A DNA stretch of 64,000 bases from Trema orientale (lineage: Eukaryota; Streptophyta; Magnoliopsida; Rosales; Cannabaceae). The translations under genes and the position numbers were made by a program. Each line of letters opens with the position of its first letter. Position 1 is the first letter of the stretch. The notes below the pieces were generated by a model. The model searched no databases, was not told the DNA's origin, and saw only the letters and a list, made by a program, of their open reading frames with translations. The stretch is taken from NCBI GenBank assembly GCA_002914845.1, contig JXTC01000309.1, positions 8,092 through 72,091 of the forward strand, written 5' to 3'. Below, one piece after another: positions 24,528 through 35,568 of the stretch.

Positions 24528-24560
<33 letters not shown>
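23761..24560 (-). mobile_element. Non-autonomous Helitron, copy 1
   Basis: Read on minus, the 3' end is the hairpin CGCGCAAAGCGCGG, nine bases, then CTAG next to a target T (plus strand: A at 23760, CTAG at 23761). The 5' end lies in TCTATC... repeats near 24530-24560 and cannot be fixed because of a GATA microsatellite. The interior repeats the block TTATTTTGATGAGACGAA three times with AT-rich spacers. There is no Rep/helicase coding. It is about 90% similar by eye to 28208-28974. Confidence 0.8.
24530..24560 (+). repeat. (GATA)n microsatellite at a Helitron end
   Basis: Seven to eight GATA units at the 5' end (minus sense) of Helitron copy 1. Probably expanded from the TCTATA-like Helitron terminus or its target. 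Confidence 0.85.
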
Positions 24561-25333
24561 CTAGGATGAGCACCAGTTTTGGGTTGGTCTTTTTACTTAT
24601 GCAGTTTTATTTAGAAAAAAGTTAAATATAAAACTTTTTTTTAGAAGTGCTATTTATGAAAATGCATGGGTCGTTTTTTTTTTTTTTCAAGAAAATACTA
24701 GAGGATACATGGCCTGATAAATTATAAGATCCACGTGCAAATTATCTAGTGAGTCCCACACATTTAGGTACCTATAACATTATTCATATTTATAGACCAC
24801 ATACCACTTATTAGACTTAATCAAATATTTATAACAATCATTCCCTTTGCTCTAATTAATACTATTTTTTATTTTGCTACTATTCATGTCACATCCTAAT
24901 CAGTTTTCCAAAAAAAAAAAAAAAAGGGGGGGAAAAGTAGCTAAAAGTGAAAATTACAGCGTAGAAAAAACTATTGTCAACTTGATTATGTTTTTTTAAA
25001 ATTGTTACACATTAATATGCATAGGCTTTAATTTGTATTGATAAATAAGTTCAAAGGAAAATGCTAAATTTACTCTCTAGTATAATATATGGGTTCTACT
25101 TCACATTTTAATAATATGATAATTTATAGTAAAATCTACGTACCATAGAGAGAGAATGAAGAGTATAAAGAAAATGTATTTAGTATTTTCGAGTCTAAAA
25201 CTTTCTCTTACTTGTTAGCAAATGTTCCCAAATTAAGAGTTTCAAGGAAATTAGTTTGTAGGGCAATTTCGGTCATTGGCCTTTTACTTCAAAAGTTTTT
25301 CTTTTTTTAGAAAAAAGATGTTATTAAATTAAT

Positions 25334-25487
25334 GGGCGCATCTACAGTAGAGGCATCCCTACGTAGGGCCCTATCTATATACCGTTTGATGAGAATCTGT
25401 GTATATACACAGATTCCTCACAGATTCCCATCAAACGGTGTATAAAGAGGGGCCCTACGTAAGGGCGCCCCTACTGTAGCCCTCCCC
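25334..25487. mobile_element. Foldback MITE, Mutator-like (9-bp duplication)
   Basis: A 154-bp foldback element. The left arm contains CTACAGTAGAGGCATCCCTA, CGTAGGGCCCTAT and ACCGTTTGATGAGAATCTGT; the right arm is its reverse complement with a few changes. It is flanked by identical TAAATTAAT on both sides (25325-25333 and 25488-25496). Nine-base duplication and long inverted arms fit a Mutator-type MITE. Confidence 0.85.
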
Positions 25488-26384
25488 TAAATTAATACAT
25501 TGTTAAAAAGAATTATTTGTGAGAATATCAAGAGTACTTTCTCTTTCTCCCTCTTTCTTTTCAGGGAAGAAAAAAAAGAAGGCTAAAAACCGCAAGTGGT
25601 AATAACGTCACTTCGGGATCCACAAGCAAAGTGTGTGGTGATAACATCTATTAGAAAAGCAACATTTGTGCCTTAAAACATTGCTCATATCTATGGACCA
25701 ATCGACGTATTACACCCACCTAATTACTTATAAAGGTACAAAATTCAATCTCTTTTCCACTCTCACAAATAGACTCTACTAAAATTGTTCACATCATAAT
25801 AATTTTACAAAGTATAGTATATGTCCAGAATGAGATGAATAGTAAAAAAGAAAAACAATTAAACACTCTTCATTATTTTTGTAAATATTAAATTCTACAA
25901 TTGAATTTATTGGAGAGGTCTATGACTACTTGTAATCTTTCATCCAGAAAAAATGAGTTAATTTTTTTTTTTCGGTTGTGCTAATAAAAGCTGTCTACAT
26001 ACCCTTTACAGGGATCAAACTCTGATGTAGTTTTGATATAAATTCTCTGCAAAAAAAAAATTAGTAAAAGTCGTGTATAGAGAGAATAGAATAGAATAGA
26101 ATATATAGAATGAAGAAGAAGACTCTTATTATAGACCACTAAGGGGTGTTTTATAAATAATAAATTCTAGTAAATAATTAATAATTATCTTTCGGGTGAC
26201 CTAGTTATAATAAGATGCGTACTAGATAATGCCTATATAAATAACGTGATAATCTCAAATAATAATTACCTCTTTTTTGAAATAGAGGCCTAAAAAAATA
26301 TAAATACTTCTAATATACCTTATATAGACATTAAAATAAGCCGAATGAATTTTACCCCCAGTAAGTTTCAACAACCATTTTCTT

Positions 26385-26949
26385 TGGGGATGGTAATATA
26401 ACCCACGGTTATGGGTATCCATGGTTGTCCGATTCGAATGGAGAAGGAAAAAACCGCTCAAGCGAGAAAAATGACTGGGACAGAAAAGAACTGCACCATT
26501 AATATGTGAGTATGATACAGGGATGGTATTAGCATAATCCACACTATATCTACCCTGATATATATATTCACATAGAAAAATTATTATATATATGTATTTA
26601 ATTTTATACTATTTATATTCTTATATCTTTGGTAAAATAATAAATTTGGAGAGTTATATATACTTATATATTTAAATTTTAGAGTTTGAAAATTATTATA
26701 TATTATTGTGTTTAATATTTTGTCGATTATGACAAAGATTTAGTGTTTTCATCTTAATTTTTTTAATATTTTATCATTATCAATGGGTAATGGGTAATCA
26801 CAGTTTTCTCCGTTATTCGTTGGTTAATACATGCACCGTCCATGCATCTAAAAGAATGGTTAATGAGACGGGTATGGTATTATGACTGACTTTCGGGGAT
26901 GAAGATGATAATTGAAAACCGCCCCTGATCCGCCCCGTTGCCATTCCTA
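26385..26949. mobile_element. hAT-type MITE, copy 1
   Basis: 565 bp. Ends TGGGGATGGTAAT on the left and, reversed, TAGGAATGGCAAC on the right. Flanked by a perfect 8-base duplication ATTTTCTT (26377-26384 and 26950-26957), the hallmark of hAT insertion. Contains CCCACGGTTATGGGTATCCA and AACCGCTCAAGCGAGAAAAA. No transposase is encoded. 41620-42191 is a second copy in opposite orientation. Confidence 0.9.
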
Positions 26950-27128
26950 ATTTTCTTACTCTAATATATTCCACTTTTTTTTTTTTTTTCAAACAGTATG
27001 TTTTGTTCATCAGTTATTCTCATCCAAATCAATTGTAAAAGAAGATTTAGATGCTAAAACTGGTCGTTTACAAAGTATTTGAAGAAAAAGAAACTAAAAA
27101 TTTAATTTAATTCATGTTTTTGAAAAGG

Positions 27129-27216
27129 TGATATTGGCTATTTAATTCATAAGGCTTTCAGTTGGCTTCTTGTGATATTGGCTATTTAATTCATAAGGCT
27201 TTCAGTTGGCTTCTTA
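27129..27216. repeat. Perfect 44-bp tandem duplication
   Basis: The unit from TGATATTGGCTATTTAATTC to TTGGCTTCTT occurs twice in a row (27129-27172 and 27173-27216) with no change except at the very end. This is a recent slippage-type duplication. Confidence 0.85.
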
Positions 27217-28207
27217 CAATAATTCAAGCTCAAACTTCAAAAAGTTAAAAATTTCAAATGGGCTGAATTTAAATCTTGAATTTATTTAGAAAAATATCAT
27301 TTTTAAAAATTTATTTAGAAAATACTACTTTTAGAAAATGTTTAAATAATATCACTTTTTCTTCAAATTTATGTATTTAAAAAATACTCGAGGTAATCAT
27401 ACGTTAATTAGGGTAACCAATTAAGTTACTTTAAGTAATTAGTTTGATTATCTCAAGTAACTTAGCCATTTACCTCAAAGCACCTCACTGATTAGTAACC
27501 TCATCAATTAGTAAAAAGTGGTACTTTTCTAAATGAATCTGAAATTTATAAGAAAAGATTAAAATCCTGATTTTTCAATTTCTTTTTTTTAATTTTAAAA
27601 TATAAAATCAAATTTTCAATTTTCAGTTCGGCGTCTAGCGGGCCCAACTCATCCTAATTTTGCTTGTCATGGGCTACACGTGACCCATCTAAATCAATTT
27701 CAAAGGAGAAATTTAGCTACAAAACTAACTAATGAAATTTATATCAAAAAAGGGGGAAAAAAAAAACTAGCTAATGAAGTGTACAAATTTTATTATTAAC
27801 TTGTACCTTAAAACGTGATATTTGATTATATAACCCAAAATTCAAAAATAAGTAGGGTGAGAAGTAGTTTTGGAGGATGGTGTTAAACTCATAGTAGTTT
27901 TAGCAATTTTTTCCGAAGAAAACTTAAACTACTGTAAAAATAATAAGACAGTTCGAGATTCAATGTCCCGAATATATTTATCATCTGGTGCAATTACAAC
28001 AGTAAAATTGGAAAGCCTTAGCGTTCTTGCTGTTATTAAAGGTGACTTGCATCTGTTGTGACTTGTGAGTCTTTGACGGTCAGATTTCTTACATTTACAA
28101 AAAGTCAGAGCCCTGAGCAATACCCCCCACCCAAAATTTAAAAAAAAAAATTAAAAAAAATTATTCAGTAATTTTCATTTACAAGAAAGGGCAAAATTAT
28201 TTATCTA

Positions 28208-28974
28208 CTAGTCGTTATACCGCGCTTTGCGCGAGATGTATTAATATTACATATATTAAGCCTAATGTATAGTTAAGTTCAATGTATCTCAACATTAAAA
28301 AATATATTTATCTCTATATTTATTTTGATGAGATGAATGTAGCACAACCATTTGTTTGATGAATTAAATTTATTATTAGCTATCATTAATATTAAATTAA
28401 ATACAATATTATATAATACATGTATATATTACAACCAATCATAGCAAAGAAAAATAATAATAGGACCAATCATATCATGAAAAAATTAAGATTTTTCTAA
28501 AAATTTTAAAAATAGAATAATGATCAAAGATATAGTTAGGTTCAATGTATTTCAACATCAAAAAATATATTTATCTCTTTATTTATTTTGATGAGACGAA
28601 TGTAACACAACTTTTTGACGTTCGATGAATTAAATTTAATATAAGTAATCATTAATATTAAATTAAATATAATATTTTATAAAACATTAAATTATGTTTT
28701 TATCTCTCTCTATATTTATTTTGATGAGACGAATGTAGCACAATCATTTGTTCGATTCGATGAACCAAATTTATTATAAGATATCATTAATATTAATTTA
28801 AATACAATATTATATAATACATGTATATATTACAACCAATCATAGCAAAGAAAAATAATGATTGGACCAATCATATCATGAAAAAATTAGGATTTTTTTA
28901 AAAATTTTAAAATAAAATGGTGATCAAAGAAGCTATCAGAGTTTTGAGCTTTAGGCTTAATATAGATATATAGA
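28208..28974 (-). mobile_element. Non-autonomous Helitron, copy 2, with exact ends
   Basis: 767 bp. On minus it begins TCTATATATCTATATTAAGC and ends with hairpin CGCGCAAAGCGCGG, then TATAACGA, then CTAG, inserted between A and T. If it is removed, the left flank ATCTA (28203-28207) abuts the TGTTACGG end of the solo LTR. That restores the LTR's 5-base duplication (ATCTA also at 29755-29759). So both ends are certain to the base. The interior has the same threefold TGATGAGACGAA repeat as copy 1. Confidence 0.92.
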
Positions 28975-29754
28975 TGTTACGGAAGTGGCTGCCTTTAAAG
29001 ACTCCTAGTGGACTTACAACACTAATGTTAAGCGGGAAACGTGTATTAAAGAGTTTGAAAATTTATGGACTCTTGGAATTTTTTTTTATTAAAAATAGGG
29101 CTTAATTAATCATCATCATTTACTACAAATTTTAAAATAAAATATCTCACACACACATACACTACCAAAGCTTGAACCCCTGACCCTCCAAACTCACACA
29201 CGCATCCCTAAAGTCTTAGACCAACTGAGCTAACCTCAGTTGACTGAACTCTTAGAATTTAATATATGGTAATGCAAGGAGACTAGGAGATTTTGAATAG
29301 CTTAGGACTATTATATAAGCTGTGCGTTACATCTTTTATTCCTACTAAAGACTATTGTACGTGGGATAAAGTATAGAAATAATTCTAGTAGTCTTATGAT
29401 TCGAGCCCTACGGTTCTCTATAAATAAGTCATATGGGTAAGTTGTATTTTGTATTCTTGGGCATAAGGCTAGATTATAGAGAGAGTGAGAGAGCTAGAGA
29501 GAGAGTGAGATAATTCTCTTATAAACGTGGTGAGAGCACTTTGAGTTTTCGGGTAGACAAAAACTGTGAGAATATGTAATTATTCTTTTCTTAGTGAAAC
29601 GCTTGTTGGCGGTCTCCGTAGATGTATGCTATAATTTTATAGCTGAACCATATTAAACAATTTGTGTTCTTGAGTATATTAGTATTTTATTTGTTTATTT
29701 TCCAGATTATAACTCTACTCGAAAAGTTAGAACAGTAGGTCTAAATTCGTAACA
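28975..29754 (+). mobile_element. Solo LTR of an LTR retrotransposon (fossil)
   Basis: 780 bp, TGTTACGGAAG at the left and TTCGTAACA at the right (TG...CA ends with short inverted termini). The 5-base target duplication ATCTA is at 29755-29759 and, across the Helitron, at 28203-28207. There is no internal coding region, so this is a solo LTR left by recombination. A SINE lies inside it. A likely promoter zone includes TCTCTATAAATAAG at about 29415. It must be older than both the SINE and the Helitron that hit it. The superfamily (Copia or Gypsy) cannot be told from the LTR alone. Confidence 0.85.
29080..29244 (-). repeat. tRNA-derived SINE inserted in the solo LTR
   Basis: On minus it starts CAACTGAGGTTAGCTCAGTT (A-box TTAGCTCAGTTGG), then B-box GGTTCAAGCTTTGG, a TG-rich stretch and the TTTGTAGTAAATGATG body, and ends AAGCCC plus an A-rich tail. 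It is flanked by a 14-base duplication TGGACTCTTGGAAT (29066-29079) and TGAACTCTTAGAAT (29245-29258), with two differences. The diverged duplication points to moderate age. The same family is seen truncated at 10868-10996. Confidence 0.88.
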
Positions 29755-30400
29755 ATCTATTAATGAAACATGAAACCGAAATTACGATGCGAAACATCAG
29801 TATTGGAACATACCGTTGGTGCTCCCTTGCAAGGCTGCAAAATCAGTGGGGAAAAAAAGAAGAAGAAAGAAAAATAATTTAAAAATAAATAGAGAAATAT
29901 TAATATAGCATATTAAATAATCGAGAATCCAAAAAAAAAAAAAAAAGCATGTTGACTCACAAGTGATTTATTGATTTTGCAAGAATGCTTCCACCATATG
30001 TTTTCATTGCCATCGAGTGTACCACCACCTTCAACTACCAAATCTTGAACGCTTTCAAAGACAAGCCAATGCCTACCGTAGACATTGTAGTCAGATTGAT
30101 CATCAGATGCTTCTATAGTTCCATGAATCTCAACCGTCAGATGATCGGATTTCTAAGGGCCCTTGAATTTGATTGGCTTAACCAATTACGTCTTGTTGGG
30201 TATTAAGAGCTGTTGCACCCTTGGTTGAGCAAGCTTTCTCCCAAACTTTTTTTGTTTTTTTTGTTTTTCGATACATAAGAAAAGCAAACATGATAAATGA
30301 TAATCGATAACATTCCCATATCTAGTAAGTAGCTAGTAAATTAGTAATTAGTATATATAAATATTGGTCAACAAAAAGTCAAAGAAATATCTCAGCATCG

Positions 30401-31874
30401 TATGGTATGCCATGGGTTGTCTCAATTGTTAAATGATGGGTAAGATAGTTTTTTTATAACATAAATTTGGGAAAACGTGGACAGAACGTATGGATTTTTT
30501 TACATTTCGAAACCTGCAGGTATAATTTTGGCAGAATCCAAAATAGTATTTTTTTGCACTTTACTCTTTTGCACACCCTAAAGAAGAATATAGGACATGT
30601 ATACTCCACTAATAAGATCTCATATTATAATTAATACTATAAAGCACGGTAAATTCCACGTATCAAAATAATGAATGTGAAAGGATATAAAAGAACAGTC
30701 ATGCTATAAGCATTAATTGTTCCCTATACCACATAATTATAAATATACATCAATGAGATTTGTATGTGACCCAATTTGTAAATTAAAATCAGCTAGATAG
30801 ACATATTATATACTATTTTGCTTCATATAATACTCGTGAAAGTAGGGATAAGTATCGGTAAAAAGTGGAATGGGTTATACTACTCGTCTAATCTGACCAA
30901 ATAAATTTCGGATTACATTTTTGCAACTCAAAATTCATCATCTGAATTAAAATTCTATTCATAACTTCCCAAAATTTTCATCGTATTGGTTGGGTTAACT
31001 CGAATTAGCTTCTTCTATGTTTTTCTTTCAGAAAAAAAAAGAAGAAGAAAGGGCCAAAAGCCCAACAATAGTGAGATTTTGGGTTTCAAATTTTGTTCAT
31101 TTGATTTGAGTTAAAACAAAAATCATCAAGTTTTGAGTTAAAATTTATCTTAGTTATTTTATTTATTTAGTTATTTTTTTGCTAAAAGTCTTAGTTACTT
31201 TATTTTGTCTTAAGAATATAATTATATATATAAAGCAATAAATTAAATACAAAGTATTATCTAATTTGCTCAGGTTGAATTATATTGAATGGGTTAGAAT
31301 CTATACCTAATTGACCCAAAGATTGAATTATCAGATTGAAACTAACGGCCAAATATTAAGTAGTCGATATTCATGTTATTAATTGGTCAGATTAGTTGAA
31401 TTAGTGACTTGCCGAGTTTTATGTCCACCCTTGTGTGAAAGAAAGTGAATTTAGTATTTCTCATTTAATAAAATCTCTTCCATGTTTTTGTTTTTGTTTT
31501 TTTTTTCTGACTTCAAGTCTCTTCTGGTTGGGTTACCATACATATTTTCCAACAAATGTTCAGGGAAATAGTAATAATTCAGGGAAATAATAATAAACTA
31601 AATTTGTAAGGATGGGATCCGAATGTAGGCTGAATAGGCTGACAAGACATAGTGACATTAATTCTTAAAAAAACCCTGCACTACTTACAAAATCTCAAAG
31701 AACAGTGTACCGACACGGTACATAGAGATTTTCACAAAGGACAAACATAACCCAACACAGAGAGAGCCTTTTGAAGTTTGAATCTCTAGTTTCTGAGCTT
31801 GTGTGTGAAAATATTTAAAAGGGTTTGCGCCTTTTTGGCGGAGCGGTCACTTTCATTGTCACTCACTGCGAGTT

Positions 31875-31900
<26 letters not shown>
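30401..31900. other. Intergenic region upstream of RhoGDI
   Basis: AT-rich, with no gene or clear repeat boundary seen. The last 150 bases before the RhoGDI start look like a promoter/leader: a (GA)n run at 31873-31922 directly upstream of the ATG and a TTTAAAAGGG stretch near 31815. Confidence 0.5.
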
Positions 31901-31913
<13 letters not shown>

Positions 31914-31922
31914 CAGAGAGAG
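31873..31922 (+). repeat. (GA)n tract in the RhoGDI 5' leader
   Basis: About 50 bases of nearly pure GAGA immediately before the start codon. GA runs in this place are common in plant 5' UTRs and may bind BPC/GAGA factors, but that is inference. Confidence 0.85.
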
Positions 31923-31924
31923 AT

Positions 31925-33841
31925 ATGGAAGATGGGAAGGGAGGAGCGGAAGCTGGGCCATCATCGGGGACTGGGAGCTCTTCAAATCACGAGGAAATGA
32001 GCGAAAAGCAAAGTGGGGTTTGTGAGCTTGGATGCGAGGAGGAGGAAGAAGAAGAAGAAGACGATGATGGTGTTGATGAAAGTAAAGGCGATGAAAGTAC
32101 TGTTTCTGGGTCTTTTGTTCCTGGGCCTCTGGTTTCTCTCAAGGACCAGATTGAGAAAGACAAGGTCTTTATTTTTCTTCCAAATCTATTTTTCCTTTCG
32201 CTTTTTAGATTTATTTTTAAGAGTTCTGGACTTGGTTTAAAGAAAATTATGGGAGTGGCTATGTACTGGGGTTTTTTTTGGATATAATGTACTGGGGTTT
32301 TTATTCATTGACTTTTCTGAAATGGGTTGTCTGATAACCTAAAATGTTGTGTTTGGTTTGTCAGAAAATTCGAGAAAACTCAAGGGATGGAAGTGTTTGA
32401 GTTCGAGGTTTATGTTCTTTAGAAACCCGGGGAAATATGAGATTTGCTCTTCTGTTCTTGTGGTAGAAAATCTAGGCAATCATTCTTTCAAATTTCAAGT
32501 TCTAAAAGTCTATGCCAATTACTCAGTTTTGTTCTGCTTTGAAAATTTTTTTGTTTTGATTCTTCTGTATTTTCTTTTCGTGCCTTTTATTTTCCAAAAC
32601 TGCGTAATTCTCCATTTGAATCATTGTGTTGTTTCATGCCTTTAGATATATAAGATTAAATTATCATCATTGTTCGGTAAATTTAAATTTTGTTCACTTG
32701 GCATTCAAAGCAATATTTTATGTTCTTTGTTTGAAGTTACTTCTTCACAAACTATGCCATGTTAATATTCAACGATATTCGGATTGCAGCGGGCTTATTT
32801 GGATATTCTAGTTTGGATGGCACTGATAAATCCGAGAATCTGTGGCTTAACCTCTGTTTGCAGGATGATTATAGCTTAAGGAGGTGGAAAGAAAAGTTGC
32901 TTGGTTCTTTGGAAAGTGATCTAAATGGTTTGTTCTAAGACTCATTATGTTTTTTTTCTGTCAATGTTTATCCTTTATTTCATATCTTTGTTCTGTTTTC
33001 TTATTTCTTCTTCTTAATTAGGCCAAATGGAACCTGAGGTCAAATTTCACTCAATTGGAATCATCTCCAATGACTTTGGGGAAATTAATACTTCCTTACC
33101 TGTTAATGAAAATCAAAGTAACAATGTCCTTTTTACACTCCGAGAGGGATCTCATTATCGGCTGAAGCTCACATTCAGTGTTCTGCACAACATCGTTTCT
33201 GGCCTCATCTACTCCAACACTGTCTGGAAAGGAGGAGTTAAAGGTGTCAAGTTTGGTTTTCTTTCTTGCTGATAGATAAGCAAACTCTCTTAATAGTTTA
33301 TAGTTGATCTGAACTCATTTTCTAATATGATATTCTGGAAGAATGCACTATCATTTGTGAATTGTGATGTTCTAAATTCCTACCAACTACAATATGAGAT
33401 AAAACAGACAGGTTTCAATCTTGCAAAAAAAATCAATCGACTTTCACCTATTAATTCTGCATTTTTCGTTATACCATTCTGTATAATTACCTGCCATAGA
33501 AAATATTGGTTATTTTAGTGATTTGGGTTTCAGTCGATCAAAGCAAGGGAATGCTGGGTACTTTTGCTCCTAATCCGGAACCTTATGTGCATACATTGGA
33601 GGAAGAGACTACTCCATCAGGGGTGCTTGCAAGGGGGCTTTACTCTGCAAAGCTCAAGGTGTGCTGAAATTACTGGAAAATGAACATAAGCATCGTTTTG
33701 TTTGCATACATTTGATTACTCGTCTCTGATTTGCATGATAAATAGTCATTGTCTTGGTTTCATTTAATGCAGTTCGAAGATGATGACAGAAGATGCCATA
33801 TGGAACTCAAATACACTTTCGAGATCAAAAAGCGCTCTTAG
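31925..33841 (+). CDS. Rho GDP-dissociation inhibitor (RhoGDI/SCN1-like)
   Basis: Five exons (31925-32164, 32864-32927, 33022-33243, 33534-33658, 33773-33841) join in frame to 239 residues. Residues 1-70 are variable and very acidic (a run of eight Glu then Asp near 38-48). Then comes the RhoGDI core: LKDQIEKDKDDYSLRRWKEK, the beta-sandwich with GSHYRLKLTFSVLHNIVSGL, TVWKGGVKVDQSKGMLGTFA, EEETTPSGVLARGLYSAKLK, and the usual last strand CHMELKYTFEIKK. The protein extracts prenylated ROP GTPases from membranes and keeps them GDP-bound in the cytosol. The Arabidopsis homologue SCN1 restricts root-hair initiation to one site. The length is usual for the family. Intron phases are consistent throughout. 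Its 3' end converges on PSAT1. Confidence 0.95.
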
Positions 33842-35568
33842 CTGAATTTTTTTCTTGAAATTCATGCCTCATTGATGATATATTCTCATTTCCTTCCTTC
33901 CCCCACCCGCTTCCTTTTGAAGACAAATACATGAACTATATACCTTTATGCTTCTACCAATTAAGCATTGTGTTCTAGGTGTCATGCAGATGATGAACTG
34001 GGTTTGCAAGGTCCTTGTGTTCTGTTATAAAAATGCAGATTGGATAGAGTTTATGTTGCTTTACCTTGATTTACATCTGGATAGAGTTTACGTTGCTTTA
34101 CCTTGATTTACATCTCTTTAAGCGATAAAGTTTTTCAACTAGCGCGTATTTTCTATTCATTCTACAATGTGGTACCCAAACTATCCAAGGGACTTTACCT
34201 TGGAGCTCGCATAGTAAAACTATGGATTACTATTCATTGTTGATATATGGAGTGTTATTATTTTGTCACTATTTTTATTTCATGATGGCTTTTAGTTCAC
34301 CATAAAGTTGTTCCTTGACAAGGAAATGACTTGCCACCCATTTTCACTACCTAGGATAGCTCCAAGAAAGAGTTGTATGAATCATTGTCTATAGCAGAAG
34401 TGTCAAATTGGCCATAAAGGAAGAAAAAGAAGTTGAAGTGTCAAATTCAAATAAACGTTGATGGAGATAGAACACTAAGGACCAAGTTTAAAGGAAAACG
34501 ATGTATGAGCTGTGTTAGAGAATAGTGGTATTGAAACATTTGATTCACCATCAGAAGCCTCCAAAAGGAGTTAATTACATCTAGCGATGTATGAGCTGTG
34601 TTAGAGAATAGTGGTATTGAAACATTTGATTCACCATCAGAAGCCTCCAAAAGGAGTTAATTACATCTAGCTTGATACTTGTCAAACATAAGCTCTGAAA
34701 GGAGTTAATTACATCTAGCTTGATACTTGTCAAACACCAGAAACTGAACTCTACTGTAATAGTGTAATTATGTTGGTTCAGCCTTTCGTTGTAAATTTTG
34801 GCACTTTCGACCAAAATGTAGCCAGTTGAAGAGCGTTAATTCACTTTTTACATTTATGATAAGCTTTGAGTTGGGATGACCCTTATATCTCAGAAATGTA
34901 CACTAGGAAATGAAGTGTTTTTATTTTTTGTACACTAGAAATAAAGTGTTGAAGCACTTATTGTTTTTCACCAATTACTCGATATCTCTAATCACAAATC
35001 TATAGAATTAACAAATGTAATATCATCAGTTCTTAATGGAAAAAATGGCATAGTCGATGTTTTCAATTGCTGATGCTGTACATCACACTAGAGCTCTGCA
35101 AGTTACAGTTTCTCGAGTCAAAAATATTGTCCTACATTCCATCTTCTGAGCGTATTCATGTAGCAACCTGGAAAGAATTAAGCCAAAGGTGGTCAGTGTT
35201 TCAAAGCAAAGTAGATACCAATGAGGAAGCATCGCTCGGTAGTTGTAAGATATTTTCTGCAGGACAAAATTGAGATGCCAAGTTAAATGTCTGGCCTATG
35301 CAAAAAAAAAAAAAAAGGGTGGGGGGGTAAAATATCAAATATTAGCTAAGATTTAAAGACCAAAGGGATCAGTTTCGCTTCATACCAGTAACTGGGATTA
35401 ATGTACTCCAAGAGATGTCGAAGAATGATGTTAGAGGAGTTCGGCCGTAACCTAAGGAATGTAGTAAAACATGTAATGTATTATCTCCTAGGTCCTCCTT
35501 TTGTCACAAATAATGAGGCATGGAAATTAAGTTAGGGGGAACAGAAGAAAGGGAGATTACCTTCTAAT
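33842..35568. other. Region between the 3' ends of RhoGDI and PSAT1
   Basis: Contains the RhoGDI 3' UTR, a duplicated 41-base stretch at about 34036-34112 (TGGATAGAGTTTATGTTGCT and a near copy), a tandem duplication at 34499-34737, and A-rich tracts. A 69-codon open frame at 35067-35273 has no recognisable domain, and I do not call it. Confidence 0.6.
34499..34737. repeat. 86-bp tandem duplication with a secondary duplication
   Basis: The unit CGATGTATGAGCTGTGTTAG ... TTAATTACATCTAG is present twice, almost identical (34499-34584 and 34585-34670). Its tail, AAGGAGTTAATTACATCTAG plus CTTGATACTTGTCAAACA, is repeated once more to 34737. The near identity suggests it is recent. Confidence 0.85.

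Larger units (their letters stand above)
27950..30400 (-). pseudogene. Third polygalacturonase copy, broken and split by transposons
   Basis: Remnants in gene order on minus. There is intron-1/exon-1 border sequence up to about 30400 (TTGGTCAACAAAAAGTCAAA, like the module-1 intron), a degraded exon 2 (29961-30245), the 21-base micro-exon (29818-29838, PCKGAPT) and a partial exon 4 (27950-28121). Exons 5-8 and most of exon 1 are absent. Exon 2 carries frame changes and stop codons, and the central part of exon 4 has lost codons including the NTDG motif. Between micro-exon and exon 4 sit a Helitron and a solo LTR with a SINE. The intron-1 match shows it was copied from a module-1-like gene. It cannot encode an enzyme. 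Confidence 0.85.

Noticed and set aside
27950-28121. Possible functional exon of a third polygalacturonase
   Set aside because: Internal codons including the NTDG motif are gone and neighbouring exons are broken or missing, so it is treated as a pseudogene.
35067-35273. 69-codon open frame between RhoGDI and PSAT1
   Set aside because: Composition is more gene-like than most, but there is no domain, no partner exon and no promoter. It may be transcribed 3' flank.
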